The translations under genes were made by a program, and so were the position numbers. The notes beneath the pieces are model-generated. The model made no database searches, was not told the origin of the DNA, and saw nothing but the letters and a program-made list of their open reading frames with translations. A DNA stretch of 64,000 nt from Myrica gale (lineage: Eukaryota; Streptophyta; Magnoliopsida; Fagales; Myricaceae): assembly GCA_963930655.1 (NCBI GenBank), contig OZ005620.1, positions 15,877,001 to 15,941,000 on the forward strand, given 5' to 3'. Shown here piece by piece: positions 44,400 to 57,989 of this stretch (positions within the stretch are counted from its first letter, which is position 1; the number at the start of each line of letters is the position of its first letter).

Positions 44400-47300
44400 T
44401 GCTCCCTTGGTTGGAAAAGACTCGACCTCAAGGCTAGCTCTTCATCTTCTTCATCATGGTATGGGGACAGGTCAGAGACATTAAAGGTTGTTGAAACTCC
44501 ATATTCCCCTGGAAGCTCAATTTTATACGCATTATCACCAATGCGTTGAAGCACCTTGAATGGACCATTGGCTCTAGGTCTAAGCTTAGCATGTCTTCCT
44601 CCCGGAAAACTTTATTTCCTTAGATGAATCCACACCAAATCACCTTCCTTGAAATTTGCTGGCTTTCGATGCTTGTTGGCTTGCTTCTTATACTTCTCAG
44701 TTTGCTTGAGAATACGGTCCTGAACTTGTTCTTGCAACTTCTTAATGTTCTTCACTCTTTCTTCGGCATCACCACTAAATTGATGAGTAGTAGGAAGTGG
44801 AGCCAAGTCCAAAGGACTAATAGGATTTTGATCATAGACAATCTTAAATGGACTATAACCCGTGTTTGACTAGTAGAAAGATTATAAGCAAACTCGGCTT
44901 GTGCACGAATTAAATCTCATTGATGAATATTCTTACCAACAAAGCTCCTTAATAAATTTCTCAAGCATCGATTGACAACTTCAGTTTGTCCATCGGTTTG
45001 AGGATGACAAGTTGTACTAAATTGCATATTAGTTCCAAGCTTTCTCTAAAGAGTACGCCAAAATGACTCATGAACTTCGTATCTCGATCTGATGTGATAG
45101 TCTTTGGAATTCTATGAAGCTTAACAACTTCTCGAAAATAGAGATCCGCCACATGAGAAGCATCAAGAGTCTTGCTACAAGGAATAAAATGCACCATCTT
45201 TGAATAGCGATCAACAACCACCAAAACTGAATATTTGTTCCTTTGAGTCTTTGGCAAACCCACAACAAAATCCAAACTTACATCTTCCCAAGGTGAATTA
45301 GGAATTGGAAGTGGAGTGTATAACCCAGTATTTTGGCCATGACTCTTGGCAATGTGACAAACTCTACAACGCTCTACATGTCTCAAAATATCTCGCTCCA
45401 TTTTTGGTCAATAGAATTTTTCTTTGATAAGAGAAAGAGTCTTATCTCTACCAAAGTGACCAGCAAGTCCACCACCATGACCTTCAATGATAATGACATT
45501 CCTCAAAGAAAGCAAGGAATGTCGACGACTCAAAGCATCAGCCACTTGATTTTGAACACCCGCCTTTTGATTGAGAACAAAGGAAAATGATTGTAAAAAC
45601 TCACTCCATTTGGCATGTCGGAAATTGAGTTTGTGTTGGCTATTAAAATACTTCAAGGCTTCATGATCCGAGAACAAGATGAACTCCTTAGGAAAGAGAT
45701 AATAGCTCCAATGATGCAAGGCTCAAACAATAGTATGGATTTATTTGTCATAAGTCGAATATTTTTTGAGAGACTCACTCAACTTTTCACTAAAAAAGGC
45801 AATAGGATTTCCTTCTTGACTAAGTACTGCACCAATGCCAACATTAGAAGCGTCACAATCAACATTGAACAAAATGTCAAAATTTGGCAAGGAAATTATT
45901 GGAGCTTGCGTCATCTTTCTCTTAATAACTTTAAAACTCTTCTCGGCTTCACTAGTCCACTTGAAAATACCTTCATTCAAGCACTTGGTGATGGGTGCAA
46001 TGATAGAGCTGAATCCTTTAATGAATCTTCGATAAAATGATACAAGACCATGAAAGCTTCGAATATCATGAATCGACCTTGGTAAAGGCCAAGTAGTGAT
46101 TGCTTCAATCTTGCTAGGATCCACTTTTATCCCTTCGCTAGACACAACATAGCCTAAAAAGATAAGGCTCTCCGTAAAGAAATGACATTTTTTCTAATTG
46201 GCAAACAACTTTTGCTTTTGTAGAGTTGTGAACACTTGCCGAAGATGTTCCAAGTGTTGCTCCTTATGCTTGTTATACACCAAGATATCATCAAAGTAGA
46301 CAACAATAAAATGCATAATAAAATATTTAAAGACATGATTCATAAGACGCATGAAGGTGCTAGGAGCATTAGAAAACCCAAAAGCATAACCATCCAATTA
46401 TAGAGACCATCTCGAGTTTTGAAATCGGTCTTCCGTTCATCTCTCGGCCTCATTCGAATTTGATGATAACCACTTAGAAGATCTATGTTCGGAAAGATAG
46501 AAGCACCGTGAAGTTGGTCAAGAAGATCGTCAAGGAGAGAAATAAGAAAGTGATATTTTATGGTAATCTTGTTCACCACTCTACTATCAACACACATCCG
46601 TCATGTTCCATCCTTCTTTGATACAAGAAGTGTTGGGACAACACAAGGACTCATGCTTTCTTTCACTAAGCCTTTAGCCAAAAGGTCCCCAACTTGCCTT
46701 TGCAATTCTTCATTATCCTTAAGACTCATCCTATAGGCTGCTTTGTTTGGAATGATGGAACCCGACAGAAGATCAATGCAATGTTGAATGTCTCTTATAG
46801 GAGGGAGACCATATGGAATTTCTTCGGGGATGACATTAAGGAATTCCTCAAGAAGAGATTTCATAATAAGAGGTGGTTCATTCACTTCTTCATTTTCTTC
46901 CATCACCACAAGAGCACAAATTTCGTTAGAACACACCAATTCCTTCTCAACATCACATATAGAGAGTAAATTATTTCCTTCTTCTTTATAAGGTTTGGGA
47001 GATCTCTCCAAACGTAAAGGACCCAAAATGATCCTTACTCCATCTTTGAAAAAATCATAAGTATTCTTGAATCCGTCATGAATAGCTTTTCTATCGTATT
47101 GTCATGGTTTACCAAGAAGTAAATGGCAAGCATCCTTAGGCACAACATCACATAAGACGTCATTTTGTAATTCTTACCAAAAGAAAATTGAAAAAGAGTG
47201 TGTTTATTTACCTTCATCTCGTTTCCTTTTCGAAACCATGTAAGTTTGTAAGGTTCAGTATGAGATTGTGTCTTAAGTTTCAGCTTTTTCACCATGTCTT

Positions 47301-48591
47301 CAGCCATCACGTTCTCATAACTTCTACCATCAATCATAATATCACAAAACTTGCCATGGGAAGTGCATCTTGTTTGAAAGATATTTGTTCGCATCCATTC
47401 ATCACAATCTTCACGGACTGAACTCAAACTTCTTCGAACAACAAGTGATTCTCCAATGTCAGCATAAGTGACATCTTCATCTTCCTTGTCTTTGTCATCG
47501 TTCTCCGTTGGTTCCTCTTCATCGCCTTCGTCCATCCATTCTTCTTCATTAAGAGTCACTAATTTGCGGTTTGGACAATCGGAAGCAATATGGCCAAATT
47601 CTTGGCATTTGAAACACTTACAAGAATTAGGATTTTGGCGAATTGAACTCGGTCCTCCTTCATTCTTCAGGAATTGAGGATTTGCTTTGTTTGTTGAAAA
47701 CTTTGGTGCTGAAACTTTAGGGACTAAAGAGCTCCCTCGGTTAGAATTACTACCGTTTGCTCCAAATCGTGGCTTACTTCCATAAGGCTCCTTTTGTTGT
47801 TTTTCCACCTTCATTGCGAGCTTCACAACATAGTTGTAAGTCCAATACGGTTGTAATTAGACAATATTGTCAATCTTCAATCTTAACCCACCAAGATAGC
47901 GAGTGATAGTTTGCTCTTCTGGTTCCGCCACATCATACTTCATCATGAGATGGTCGAACTCCGCAGTATATTATTCCACCGAAAGATCCTTTTGCTTAAA
48001 ATTGTGGAACTTAAGGAAAATATCTTGTCGGTAATTATCCGGCAAAAAATTTTGCTTAAGAACTTTTCTCATCTTTTCCCGTGTAGCAATACGACTTCTT
48101 CTTTCTCGAGCACTCTGCTTCTTTAAATTCTCCCACCATAGATAAGCATATTTCTTCAAATTCAATGCAACAAGCTTCACCTTTCTTTCTTCTGGCACCT
48201 CCTTATAATCAAAGATCCACTCCACCAAACATAACCAATCAAGAAACTCGTCCGGCTGCATCCTTCCTTCAAACTTAGGAATATCAATTCTCAAATCAAA
48301 TTGATCTCGTTGAACTTCATGTTTTCTTTGATTACGACAACAACAATGATGCACATGTTCCTCCGATGATGCTTCACTTTGGTCATGATAGAAAGGATTC
48401 TCATTCTTATGAGGAGAAGATTCACCATCCGAACCATGATGAGAATCAAAAGGCTCATCATGCTCAAGATGTTGTTGAAGTTGTTGTAATTGTCTCCTTA
48501 GATCTGCAATTTCAACTTCATAGAGATCTCTTTCACGAGCTGGAGGAGAGTCAACAATTGGCCCACCACGACGACGAACCCGCCAAGACAA
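44363..48591 (-). pseudogene. gag-pol remains of Gypsy-2
   Basis: Read on the reverse strand. Gag starts at 48591 (MSWRVRRRGGPIVDSPP), with IADLRRQLQQLQQHLEHDE and the capsid block YAYLWWENLKKQ. A zinc knuckle CFKCQEFGHIASDC lies near 47600. The protease region has MIDGRSYENVMAEDM, where the catalytic DSG is altered to DGR. RT has YFDDILVY near 46290. RNase H has NVDCDASNVGIG and SDHEALKYF. Integrase has [29 protein letters not shown] and TSDRDTKF. The C-terminal block GDNAYKIELPGEYGVSTTF runs into the 3' LTR. Multiple stops and shifts break it into pieces. No chromodomain is seen. Confidence 0.92.
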
Positions 48592-48598
48592 CCAAAAG

Positions 48599-48611
48599 CT
48601 CTGATACTACT
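48599..48611 (-). promoter_or_regulatory. Primer-binding site of Gypsy-2
   Basis: The reverse strand reads AGTAGTATCAGAGC next to the 5' LTR, a one-base variant of the Met-tRNA site TGGTATCAGAGC. Confidence 0.75.
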
Positions 48612-49413
48612 TAATACCAAGATTAATCGGGGAAAGCCCGGGACACCTCGTGAGCACCTCGGAATGGCTATAGTGAGAGAAATGGACACCTTAAAAATAG
48701 TAATGGGGACCTCAGAGAGTGATAACCCAGGATAGAGACACCTCGGATAGATAATGAGACATCAAATTAATATACGGGTATCTCGGGATATTTGTGGGAC
48801 ATCGGGAAGACACTTAGAAATACACGATAACTCACAAACTCGGATAGATAAGCTTACCACCCAAGTAGAACACAAAGGGATACAGAAATCACCACCCAAT
48901 GTAATCCTACACGGGATACAAAACAATAACTCGCCACCTATCGGAATCCACCGAATGATAAGAGTTTGTAGAAGAAATTTGTCTTCAAAGTAGCTTAAGG
49001 CTCAAGTTGTATAAACACTCAAATCTGTATATCCCTTTCCACAACAAGAGAGGGGTATAAATAGCAAAGCTTGGATTAACCCTCCAAGCATGAGTAAATG
49101 AGAAATACATCTTCCAAAATATTAATTAAGACTTAGGAAACATAAAAGACTCTTAGGGAAAAGAAAAGAACAATCTAAAAATAGCAAACTCATCCAAACT
49201 TCGCAACAACTCGTAATGAGCTGACAGCCTAACCTCCTGGAGTAATTTAACCATAACTTCGTCTAGAAAAATCCAAATTGTACGCTGCTTGATGCATTGG
49301 AAACTAGACTCGTAGAGATTTCCATCAAGCCATAAATCAAATAGAAACCCTTCGTAAATCATTCCAAAATTGAATTTTAATCTAGACCTTTTATGCTAAC
49401 CACAATTGTGTCA
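48612..49413 (-). repeat. 5' LTR of Gypsy-2
   Basis: 802 bp. On the reverse strand it begins TGACACAATTGTGG and ends CTTGGTATTA. Confidence 0.85.
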
Positions 49414-49548
49414 CAATGGTTGAGTCTGAAACCCACAACCATCTCTCAGACTCTGCCATCCCCATCTCTCATTCTTATCCTATTTTTTCAATTATTTCTA
49501 TTTTATTCAATTTATTTGTTTCATTAACTATCCTACTAATACTCTTTA

Positions 49549-50062
49549 GGGGTAATGTCATTGTTTGCCACCTAACTATGAAATAATTTCAAACATGTCC
49601 CCCTAACTATAAAAATGACGATTTACGTACTCTAACTTTAGAAAATCATCAATATACGCCCCTGTCCAAATCTATATTAAGTCAAATGGAAACACATTTA
49701 AAATGACTGAAATGTCTCTCCAATATAATTTTTAAAAATAAATAAATAATCAAGAAATAAATTAAAATATATATATATATATTCTTGAAATAGAGTTTCA
49801 ATAGTTTTATTTGGAAAAAAAAAATTACCTTCTTCTTAATATTATTTTTTATTTTAATGAATTTTTTTTAATATTTTTAGGAATTTTGTCTTGGAGGAGC
49901 ATTTCGGTCATTTTATATCTGTTTCCTTCTGAATTAAAGACTGAGTTGGACATGGACATACATTAATGATTTTTTTTAAGTTAGAGGATGTAAATCATCG
50001 TTTTCATAGTTTGGGGGCATGATTGAAATTGAACCAGAGTTAGAGGGTGAATCATGACCTCT
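49549..50062. mobile_element. MITE with about 140-bp inverted arms
   Basis: The left end (GGGGTAATGTCATTGTTTGCC, then CCCCTAACTATAAAAATGA) and the complement of the right end (AGAGGTCATGATTCACCCTC, then CCCCCAAACTATGAAAACGA) are similar imperfect arms, with an AT-rich core. The sequence is absent from the matching place in unit 4 (about 25040). Such GGTAATGTCA elements are common plant MITEs. No clear target duplication was found. Confidence 0.65.
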
Positions 50063-50269
50063 ATTTTTTATTTTATGTTCTGTTAAGGTTTTGTTTACGT
50101 CTTGAAATTTGAGAACTTTGCTAATATCTTCTAATCAACGTTGAATCTAATATTTTTGTGACGAATTTGGATTGAGAATATGAATTTTTTTGTCACTGAT
50201 TTGGTCGTTTAGATTTTAGATTTGGTTGTTTTATGCCTAGATTGTTCATTACCGACAGTCTACTAACTC
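50063..50269 (+). repeat. End of the 5'-UTR-like stretch, third piece
   Basis: Continues 49414-49548 after the MITE and matches 25040-25200 (TTTGGTCGTTTAGATTTTAG against TTTGGTCCTTTAGATTTTGG). No gene is seen. Confidence 0.65.
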
Positions 50270-51730
50270 TATAATAGCCCGGACCGTCAAGACCTCAAGC
50301 ATTGTCTTATAGTAATGGACATCGCTATTAGACTGAGGTTACAACTAGTGGGAGGATCGTGAAAGTAACAAGAATCTAAGCAAAACACAAGTATAATCTT
50401 TTATTAACACTGAAGTATTACAAAAGAGAACACACTTAGTATAATGTACATTACTACAGTACAAAAAGTACAAATATTACAGCGGAAAAACTAAGAGAAA
50501 CATAAGCAGAAAATCTCTAATCTTCATCGTCATTATCATCCAAGTCTAATATGTTGATATAATTATCAGAGTTCGGTGTGATCCACCTATGGCCCCTTCC
50601 CTCTATCAGTACATCTAGGTCACGTGTGACATAAACTCGAAATGTCCGCTCCAAAGAAATAAAGCCATGTTGAATTGCCTTGGTGAACTCATCTAGATAA
50701 ACCTCAGATATCTGCTAAAATAATATTTAACAAACAACGGTGAGTCCAAATGACTCAGTAAAGCCAGCGGTTAGTGCAACAGAATAGCAGATACAAGAAC
50801 AAGATATTGAAGAAAACTTGTTTCAACAATAAAATCTCAAGAGAATAAGAAAAATAAAATGAAAAGACTCAATTTTCTCAAAAATGATCTTTCTTTTTTC
50901 CATTCTCAATCACCAATCACCACTGCTCTCACTCCCATAGTGAATCACTTGGCCAGAGTGACGGGTTACAAGTAACAATCCGTATTTTTGCAGCAGTACT
51001 CCAGAGCACAATATGGCCTCGAGCTCCCAGAGCACAATACGACGGAGAGGCCAGAATGTCACAACAAGTGAACGCATTCTCTTATGCACAGTACTGTCAC
51101 GTCTTCACAGTATGCGTTAAGTATGCATGTCTCATGTCAACGCCCATACATATCATTCATGATATGCAACACCTTAACCATACTTAAACATCAATATTCT
51201 TTTCCAACGTACAAGTTAAGTGTGCATGTCTCATATCAACGGCCATACATCTCATTTATCATATGCAACACCTTGTAGAAAATACTAATTATAAACAACA
51301 CTTTGATTTCTCAACTTTGATGTTTCCATCATCACAACATTATAAAACATTTCTCAAAGGAAAATGTTGTGAAGGCAAAAACAACACTTTGATTTCTCGG
51401 TTAAAAATCGACTTAATCACCATGTAGAAAATACTAATTTTGACATAAAAAGTGTTGAAATCAGAAGGAAATACATATGTTCAAGCCTTGAAAAACAACT
51501 TTTGAAAGAAATTTTTAAAAGAATCGGATCAAAGTAGAAAAACACTTTGAAAACGAATCGAACTTTGACAATGGTAATTTTTAGAAAATACAAGCTTGTT
51601 CTTCATCAAGAACACGAAGAACATCAAGAACATCAAGAACAATAGGAAGAATAGAACAATCCTAATAACATCAAAAGATGTTTAGAATAATAAATACAAG
51701 ATTCACATGTTGTGAATGATAACCCCGGGC
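50270..51730 (-). mobile_element. Gypsy LTR, reverse orientation
   Basis: Related to 3147-5017 on the opposite strand (for example AAGAACACGAAGAACATCAA at 51610). The LTR end on the reverse strand is GACGGTCCGGGCTATTATA, at 50270. The exon-like frame is at 50517-50713. It lies downstream of the pol remnant 51985-53580 in the same orientation, so it is probably its 3' LTR. The 51730-51984 junction has no recognisable coding sequence. Confidence 0.6.
50517..50713 (-). other. Exon-like reading frame inside the reverse LTR
   Basis: Follows TATTATTTTAGCAG on the reverse strand. It reads ISEVYLDEFTKAIQHG, then LIEGRGHRWITP, and ends in the acidic tail DLDDNDDED before TAG. It is open throughout, about 65 codons. 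Homologous to 4572-4766. Confidence 0.45.
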
Positions 51731-51984
51731 ACTTGTCTAATTTGACGGTAACAGCATATTAATGAGCGTCAGAATGGGACCCAGCCAATTTGAAAAAACC
51801 CTTTTTGCCCTCCGTGTTAGGAAAGGTTGCAGTTGAGTGGGGGTCTAATTGGTAATTTATCACAGCACTTGTAGGGGCTGAAAAGGAAAAAATAAGTTTT
51901 GTTGGAAGTATTTTACACAGACAAACGCATTTGAGCTGAAATTTTCAAGAAAAAAAAATTTGGGTAAAATTTTGTTTCTCAAAC

Positions 51985-53580
51985 GGGCCCTCAGCCAACT
52001 TCTCAGAAGTATAACTAACCTTAATTGGAATAAAATTAGCTGATTTTGTCAAACGATCTATGACCACCCAGATAGCATCTTGTCCAGTCAATGCTCTTAG
52101 TAACCCAACTACAAAATCCATAGCAATCTCATCTCATTTCCATACTGGGATCTGTAAGGGATGTAGCAATCCTACAGATTTCTGATGTTCAGTTTTCACT
52201 TGTTGACAAATCAAACATCTACTAACAAATTCGAAATTTCACTTTTCATGCCAGGCCACCAAAATTTTGCTTTCAAATCTTGGTACATCCTTGTGGAACC
52301 AGGATGCACTTAATACTTTGACCGATGAGCTTACTGTAGTATGAGTTCCTTAATCTCTTTGTTGTCTGGAACCACTATTCTTTCTCTAAAGTATGTCAAT
52401 CCATCATTTTTAATCACAACTTCTGATTTCGAATCCACAAGTTCTTTTACTATTGAATCTTGAGCCTGTTCATCCTTAGTCTGATCTTGTAGTGTAGATT
52501 GAATTGTCAAGACATTTAATTGTTTCACTTTATCTTCCAAAAGTAATTCAATCAGATTCCTCTCCATATCTTTTTCTATTTCAGGAGACAACTTCTGACT
52601 CATTTCTTTTCCTTCCCCAAATTTTCTACTTAAGGCATCTGCCACTACATTTGTTTTTCCAGAGTGATAATTGATGGTACAAGCATAGTCCTTGATTAAT
52701 TCCAAACATCTCCTATATCTCATATTCAACTCATTCTGAGTAAAGAAATATTTCAAACTCTTATGATCTGTATAAATTTCACACTTAACTCCATACAGAT
52801 AATGTTCCCAAGTTTTAGTGCAAACACTACAGCTGCCAATTCTAAATCATGTGTGGGGTAATTCTTCTCGTGAGTCTTAAGCTGTCATGATGCATAAGCA
52901 ATAACTTTTCCTTCTTGCATCAATACCCCTCCTAAACCTGTTCTTGAGGCATCAGTATAAATGACATATTTCTGATTCCATAGGTAAAGCTAAAATAGGT
53001 GTAGTAATCAATCTGCTTTTCAACTCCTGGAAACTTTGCTCACATTCCTCAGTCCATATAAATTTAGCATTCTTCTTTGTCAATGCTGTCAGAGTTGATG
53101 CCAGTTTAGAAAATCATTTTACAAATCTACGATAGTACCCAGCAAATCCAAGAAAACTTCTAATATCATGTACTGTAATAGGTCTTGGCCAAGTATAAAC
53201 TGCCTCTACTTTTCCTGGATCAACTGATATACCTTGACTCGAAATAATATGTCCTAGAAATGTTACTTCCTTCAACCAAAAATCACATTTTGAGAATTTT
53301 GTAAGACCAACCTTAAATGATTCACATGCTCTTCCTTACTTCTAGAGTATATCAATATATCATCAATAAATATCACCACGAAATGATCCAGAAAATCGCT
53401 AAATACTCTATGCATCAAATCCATAAATGCAGCAGGGGCATTTATTAATCCAAAAGGCATTACTAGGAACTCATAATGTCCATACCTGGTACGAAAAGCT
53501 GTCTTTGGAATATCTTCCTTCCTGATTCTTAGTTGATGATATCCTGATCTCAGATCAATCTTAGTAGATTGAGTGTTTAC
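51985..53580 (-). pseudogene. Gypsy pol fragment (RT, RNase H, integrase)
   Basis: Reverse strand: RT with [18 protein letters not shown] and [16 protein letters not shown] (about 53270-53460), RNase H tail ([20 protein letters not shown] near 52660), and integrase core AMDFVVGLLRALTGQDAIW with VVIDRLTKSANFIPIK near 52050-52120. The DAIWVV-DRLTKSA signature is that of plant chromovirus-type Gypsy elements. It is truncated in RT at 53580 and in integrase at 51985, with shifts between the pieces. Confidence 0.88.
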
Positions 53581-53639
53581 ACAATTTGAGCCCTAGGCTT
53601 CTTTGAATAAGGATTTCTTTCCAAATTAACTCTGATCCT

Positions 53640-54210
53640 TCGGTAGATTCCGATATGTGGAGAGTTCTTGCTCTGTATCGCATGTTAGATGACATTTGGT
53701 GGAGATTTTTGTATCTTTTTGTATTTTTACTTAGGTGGTGAGCCTATCTATCTGAGTGTGTGAGTTAAAGTGTGATTCCCGACCTTCCCATTAATATCCC
53801 AAGTGATCCAAACACTTTTTTGACCTTCTCATAAACACCAAAAATGATCTCATTACTAAACTGGACAGTGATTTTATTCCTAAAGATCTTAGTTTCCCTG
53901 AGCATTCCACTCAGGACGTGTCCTGCACTTTCCCAGTATAACATCGGTATCAAGTGGTATCATAGCTTTTGCTTGCTATGGCAGGTCATTGTCGTTGTGG
54001 GCCAAATGTTAATTGTTCTCCAGCTCATGGGAGAGATCAGGTCGAAATTGTAGATCTAAGGAGGCAATTACAACAACTTCAACGTCTTAAAAATTATTAG
54101 CCTTTTGATCAAAATGATTCTCATTAGGATTCGGAGAGTAAATATTCTCATCGCGAGAATGAGAACTCTTTCTATATTGATTGAAGTGAACCATCATGAA
54201 AGAACAGGTT
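53640..54210 (+). mobile_element. 5' LTR end and gag start of a Gypsy-2 relative
   Basis: Forward strand: LTR tail with GGTGGTGAGCCTATCTATCTGAGTG matching the Gypsy-2 LTR, then GTGGTATCATAGC in the primer-site position, then ATG at 53979 giving MAGHCRCGPNVNC and EIVDLRRQLQQLQ, parallel to the Gypsy-2 gag. Stops appear soon after. It is cut at about 54210 by a CACTACAAC end. Confidence 0.7.
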
Positions 54211-54217
54211 ACTCCTC

Positions 54218-57200
54218 GCACTACAACAAAAATGATTTCTTTGGGTGGAAAAATAATTTTGTACCGTAAAATAACCTTTCAAGATGGTTTCATTTGCGTC
54301 CCAAAAGAACTCACTTTTTTGGATAGACTATGTCATCCCAAAATATGTCACACCGTCAGGTTTAATGGATTAGGCCCAAAAGATATTGTTTGAACGCATC
54401 TCAAACAATTTTTAATTTTGTTGTTCCTTACCATCTGAATGCAAAAATAGAATCATTTGTCTCATTCTTTATTGTTCGAACATCATACAACGGTTCATTG
54501 TGGAGTGTTTGATACTATTCGTTGACATTCAAAGGAAGGTAAATGGGTCTGTTCGATGTCATTCTCAACTATCCAAACAAGGGTATGAGGATTTGTTCGA
54601 TACCGTTCTCAAACGTACCAACGTGTGTTATAGATGTTGTTATACCCTCTATGCACAACTTCAAACAAAAGAAGTTTTTATGTTTTATAATGATCATACG
54701 AATTCAAATGGAAGGATAGTAATTCTTCGAACGGTTAAGAATGACTAGCTTGTTCTTGTTCGATACTGATAGAATGGGCCTAATGCCAAAACATCCAAAC
54801 GCATACGTTACTATTGGAACAATCATTATTTAGTAATTAATATGGGTTAGGGACAACTTGCCTCCTGATTTCATACCTATATATTGTTGGTTTTTGTGCA
54901 CAATCGATATTTTGATGATTTCAATAAATAGATTAAGTTTATAAAATGAACATCTTCAAAAACAAAATCATTTTCATCAAAGAGCCAAAGACTAGAAGGT
55001 TGAAGATCTAGAAGATGGAAGGAGCTCAGAAGTGAAGATTCAAGATCTTAGGGTATAAACCTTGTAACTCTTAGTTTTACTTTTGACAAGGATTTGAATC
55101 ACACTTGCATATCTTTCAAAACTTGCATAAACCGTTTTATCTCTTGCTTGAAAGATCAACATGTTTTTAAATGGTTTCAAAACACCTCAATTAAAATCTC
55201 AAACCTTTTATATACTTATGGGAAGTTAATCTTTAAAATTGAGTGTTTCAAAGTGGTCAAAAACATAGTTTTAATTGAACTGGATCATGTGCTTAAGTTG
55301 AGGAGGTCGACTGGCTGGTAAAACGGTCGACCGATCTTCGATCGCTTGGTATAGCAGTCGACCGGCTCGTTTTGATAGACGACTCTCAACGGCTAGTTTT
55401 CTATTGTGACCTATAAATAGACCTTCGTAACTTTCAAAATTAAAAAGAGAACGACCACACATCTTTTAAACATTCTTATTCCATATTTCTAATATTATTC
55501 ACACAAATTACACTTTCTTATCCTTGTCATTGTGTGAATCAAAGAGATAGAGCTTTCCATTTTCATATCCACTCTTTGAGAGAGTTGTTTCTCGTATCAT
55601 CACATCCAAAAGAGGTGTTTTCTTCAGTGAGGTTGTTCACTAAAGAAGAAGTTTAGAGAGGGTATATCTCAAGCTTGGTTTGGTTATGAGTGTTGAACCA
55701 GGGAAAACTATTGTACGGTTTTCTCGCACCCAGAAGCTAGTGTGTACATTATTTGGAAGATAGTGAAAAAAGCTCAAGGAAGAGTAAAGGAGCTTGAGAG
55801 GTGGATGCATGCGGGTTTGCCACCACCTAAAAATCTCGTGTTTGGTTCTCTAACACTTCTCTTTACATTTAGCACTTATTCACTTGTTGCATATATATAC
55901 TTGTGTTAAATTATCATTTACTTTGCAAACACGAATTTGAGGGTTAAAAGCGAAAAGTTTTGAAAACTCAATTCACCCCCTCTGGTGTTGCCTTAATCAT
56001 AGGACTTACATATATATGTATATACTATAAGATCACCACTGATGTGCTGGGATAAAATTGATGTTGCTCCTATATTGTAGGTTCTAAAATTTTGCAGTTG
56101 TACAAACTAACATGAAATTGATGACATATATGCCCCTGCAATTGTTCTGAAATTTAGCGCATCCTGATATTCAACGTGCATAACGTCAATGAGATTTGAT
56201 ATCATACAACTGAATGAGAAGTTCATAGAAGACACAGAATAATGGTGTTGTAGTTTCAAGAAATCACCTAGGCGCTGCAATTATGGATATTCTTGAACTT
56301 TGCTACTTACGTAACAATATGTTGTATGTTTTCAAATATGATTGGTGGGCCGTAAGCAATAGAGGATGAGCATACTATAACCCTCAACACCGCACACCGG
56401 TGATATACTAACAATCCATTTATGTTGGTGGATCAAGGGCGACTAGTGCTTTACTTCGACCATCGAAAGAAGGGTGGATCTAGGCGTATCGTAGAAGGAA
56501 TCACAAACAAGAATGCTTATGTTGTCCCACCGGTGTTTAATGCAACATTGACGACTCACGAACAATCATGACCAAAAGCTTATCTTGAAGAAGAGTCGTT
56601 TCCGTTGTTCGTCAATTTTTAGAGGCTTAACATGCTTCCTTTGTGTATAGCTGATGTAGAACCAGTGGTGCATATTGCGTCTGAAGTCGGAAGGGAGAAT
56701 CGAAATGTACCAAGTGATAGTGATGACAATGATTTCATTGACGATGGATAGAAAAAGACGAGCCAGCATTTACAGGCTATGCCTCAAAGACAGACGATTT
56801 AGTATCCAACAGAGAGGTATCTAACAACGAAGGCCGAAATTCAAACTAAGCCGATTTCAACTCCAACCCTGAGTGAATTTTGGGTATTTAAAGATCTTGT
56901 TATTAATTATATCATACAATATGTTTGGAATAATTATTATCCTTTGCTTATCAAGAGTAGTTCTATCTAACTGTTTTTATTCAGTTGATCAGTAGGTTCA
57001 TGACAATTGGTGGCATACGTGCACGATCTAGTTGGACAGTGTCGTCTACATCATCTTCCTCTTATAATAATCAGCAGCAGGTTGAATTTCCAGGAACCTT
57101 ACATTCGACTGGGCTGGAGATTGGATCACCTTTTTCAGGGACGACTCGATCGGAGTAGTTGTACATGTACTTGTCTTATATTTATTCTGTTTACTTAGTT

Positions 57201-57989
57201 GTTTTTTTATTCTGTGTCAGTAATTTGAACGGTATATAGCTTAAAATTTGTGATCTTTTAAACTCGATAGCCACCTGGGGAGTTAGACGCGGGCGTGGGA
57301 GGACTTCCTGGTTAGCTCTAGAAAAGCCACAAGCTAATGGGAAGGTTCAACTACACATTCTAATGGTATGGCCAGTGGTGAAGGTGATGGTGCTGGCCAG
57401 CTCTTTTCAAAGATTGAGAGTCTCGATTGTCTTAATGCTCCACCTTGGTTCAAAAGCAAGCCAATAGTTCTAGCGGAAAGCAGAACATTTATGATGGATT
57501 TTTGTTGGTAAGTAGTTTAAAAGTTTTTGCATGTTCATTAGCTAACAATTCTTGACTAACTTATGAATGTGATATCAATATCTCAGGATTATTTTGGGTT
57601 GTATTATGTACGTCTTGTGGTCGTCAGGATGGTTCAGGAGACAAAGGTCATGACCTACTGACACCATAAGAGCCGACTGCACGAGTATTATGCGAAGTTA
57701 GGCACTGAAGAGAAGGCACTGCTACATCCACGTTCGGATACCTTGGTAGAGCAATGGGCGAAAGTGTGTGATTTATTCTCAAGTGAGGAGTTCAAGGTAT
57801 AGCAATTATTAAGTTTTTTGTTCTATTCTCACTATCTGTTTTAATTATATATTTCTTTAGTTTGTAGAGAAAAAAATGAAATTAATAAACAAAATCATGC
57901 ACGTTTAACTACCTATCACACATCAGTATCGAGATTGCTTTTGCGCACTCGTTTGATAATGGTATCAAGGTTGCTTTTTTGAACGAAAT
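54218..57989 (+). mobile_element. CACTA (En/Spm-type) transposon remnant
   Basis: Starts CACTACAACAAAAATGATTT. 56420-57800 carries fragments with the look of plant En/Spm (Ptta) associated protein: KSRLHEYYAKLGTEEKALL and VEQWAKVCDLFSSEEFK near 57665-57797, and NQQQVEFPGTLHSTGLEIGS near 57065-57124. Stops and shifts are present. GTTCGAAC-type repeats lie at 54470-54770. The right end is not found before unit 7 resumes at about 57990. A Copia solo LTR is nested inside. Confidence 0.6.
54885..56010 (+). mobile_element. Ty1/Copia solo LTR (1126 bp)
   Basis: Begins TGTTGGTTTTTGTGCAC and ends GACTTACA, with TATAAATAG at 55411-55419 and CAATTCACCCCCTCTGGTG near the end. Flanked on both sides by TATAT (54880-54884 and 56011-56015), an exact 5-bp target duplication. 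No internal coding region, so it is a solo LTR left by recombination. Confidence 0.9.

Larger units (their letters stand above)
43514..49413 (-). mobile_element. Complete but decayed Ty3/Gypsy retrotransposon (Gypsy-2)
   Basis: 5.9-kb reverse-strand element with LTRs at 43514-44399 and 48612-49413. It is flanked by TAATG (43509-43513) and CAATG (49414-49418). The undisturbed target is visible at 24850-24865. A second, forward-strand fragment of the same family lies at 53640-54210. Confidence 0.9.
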
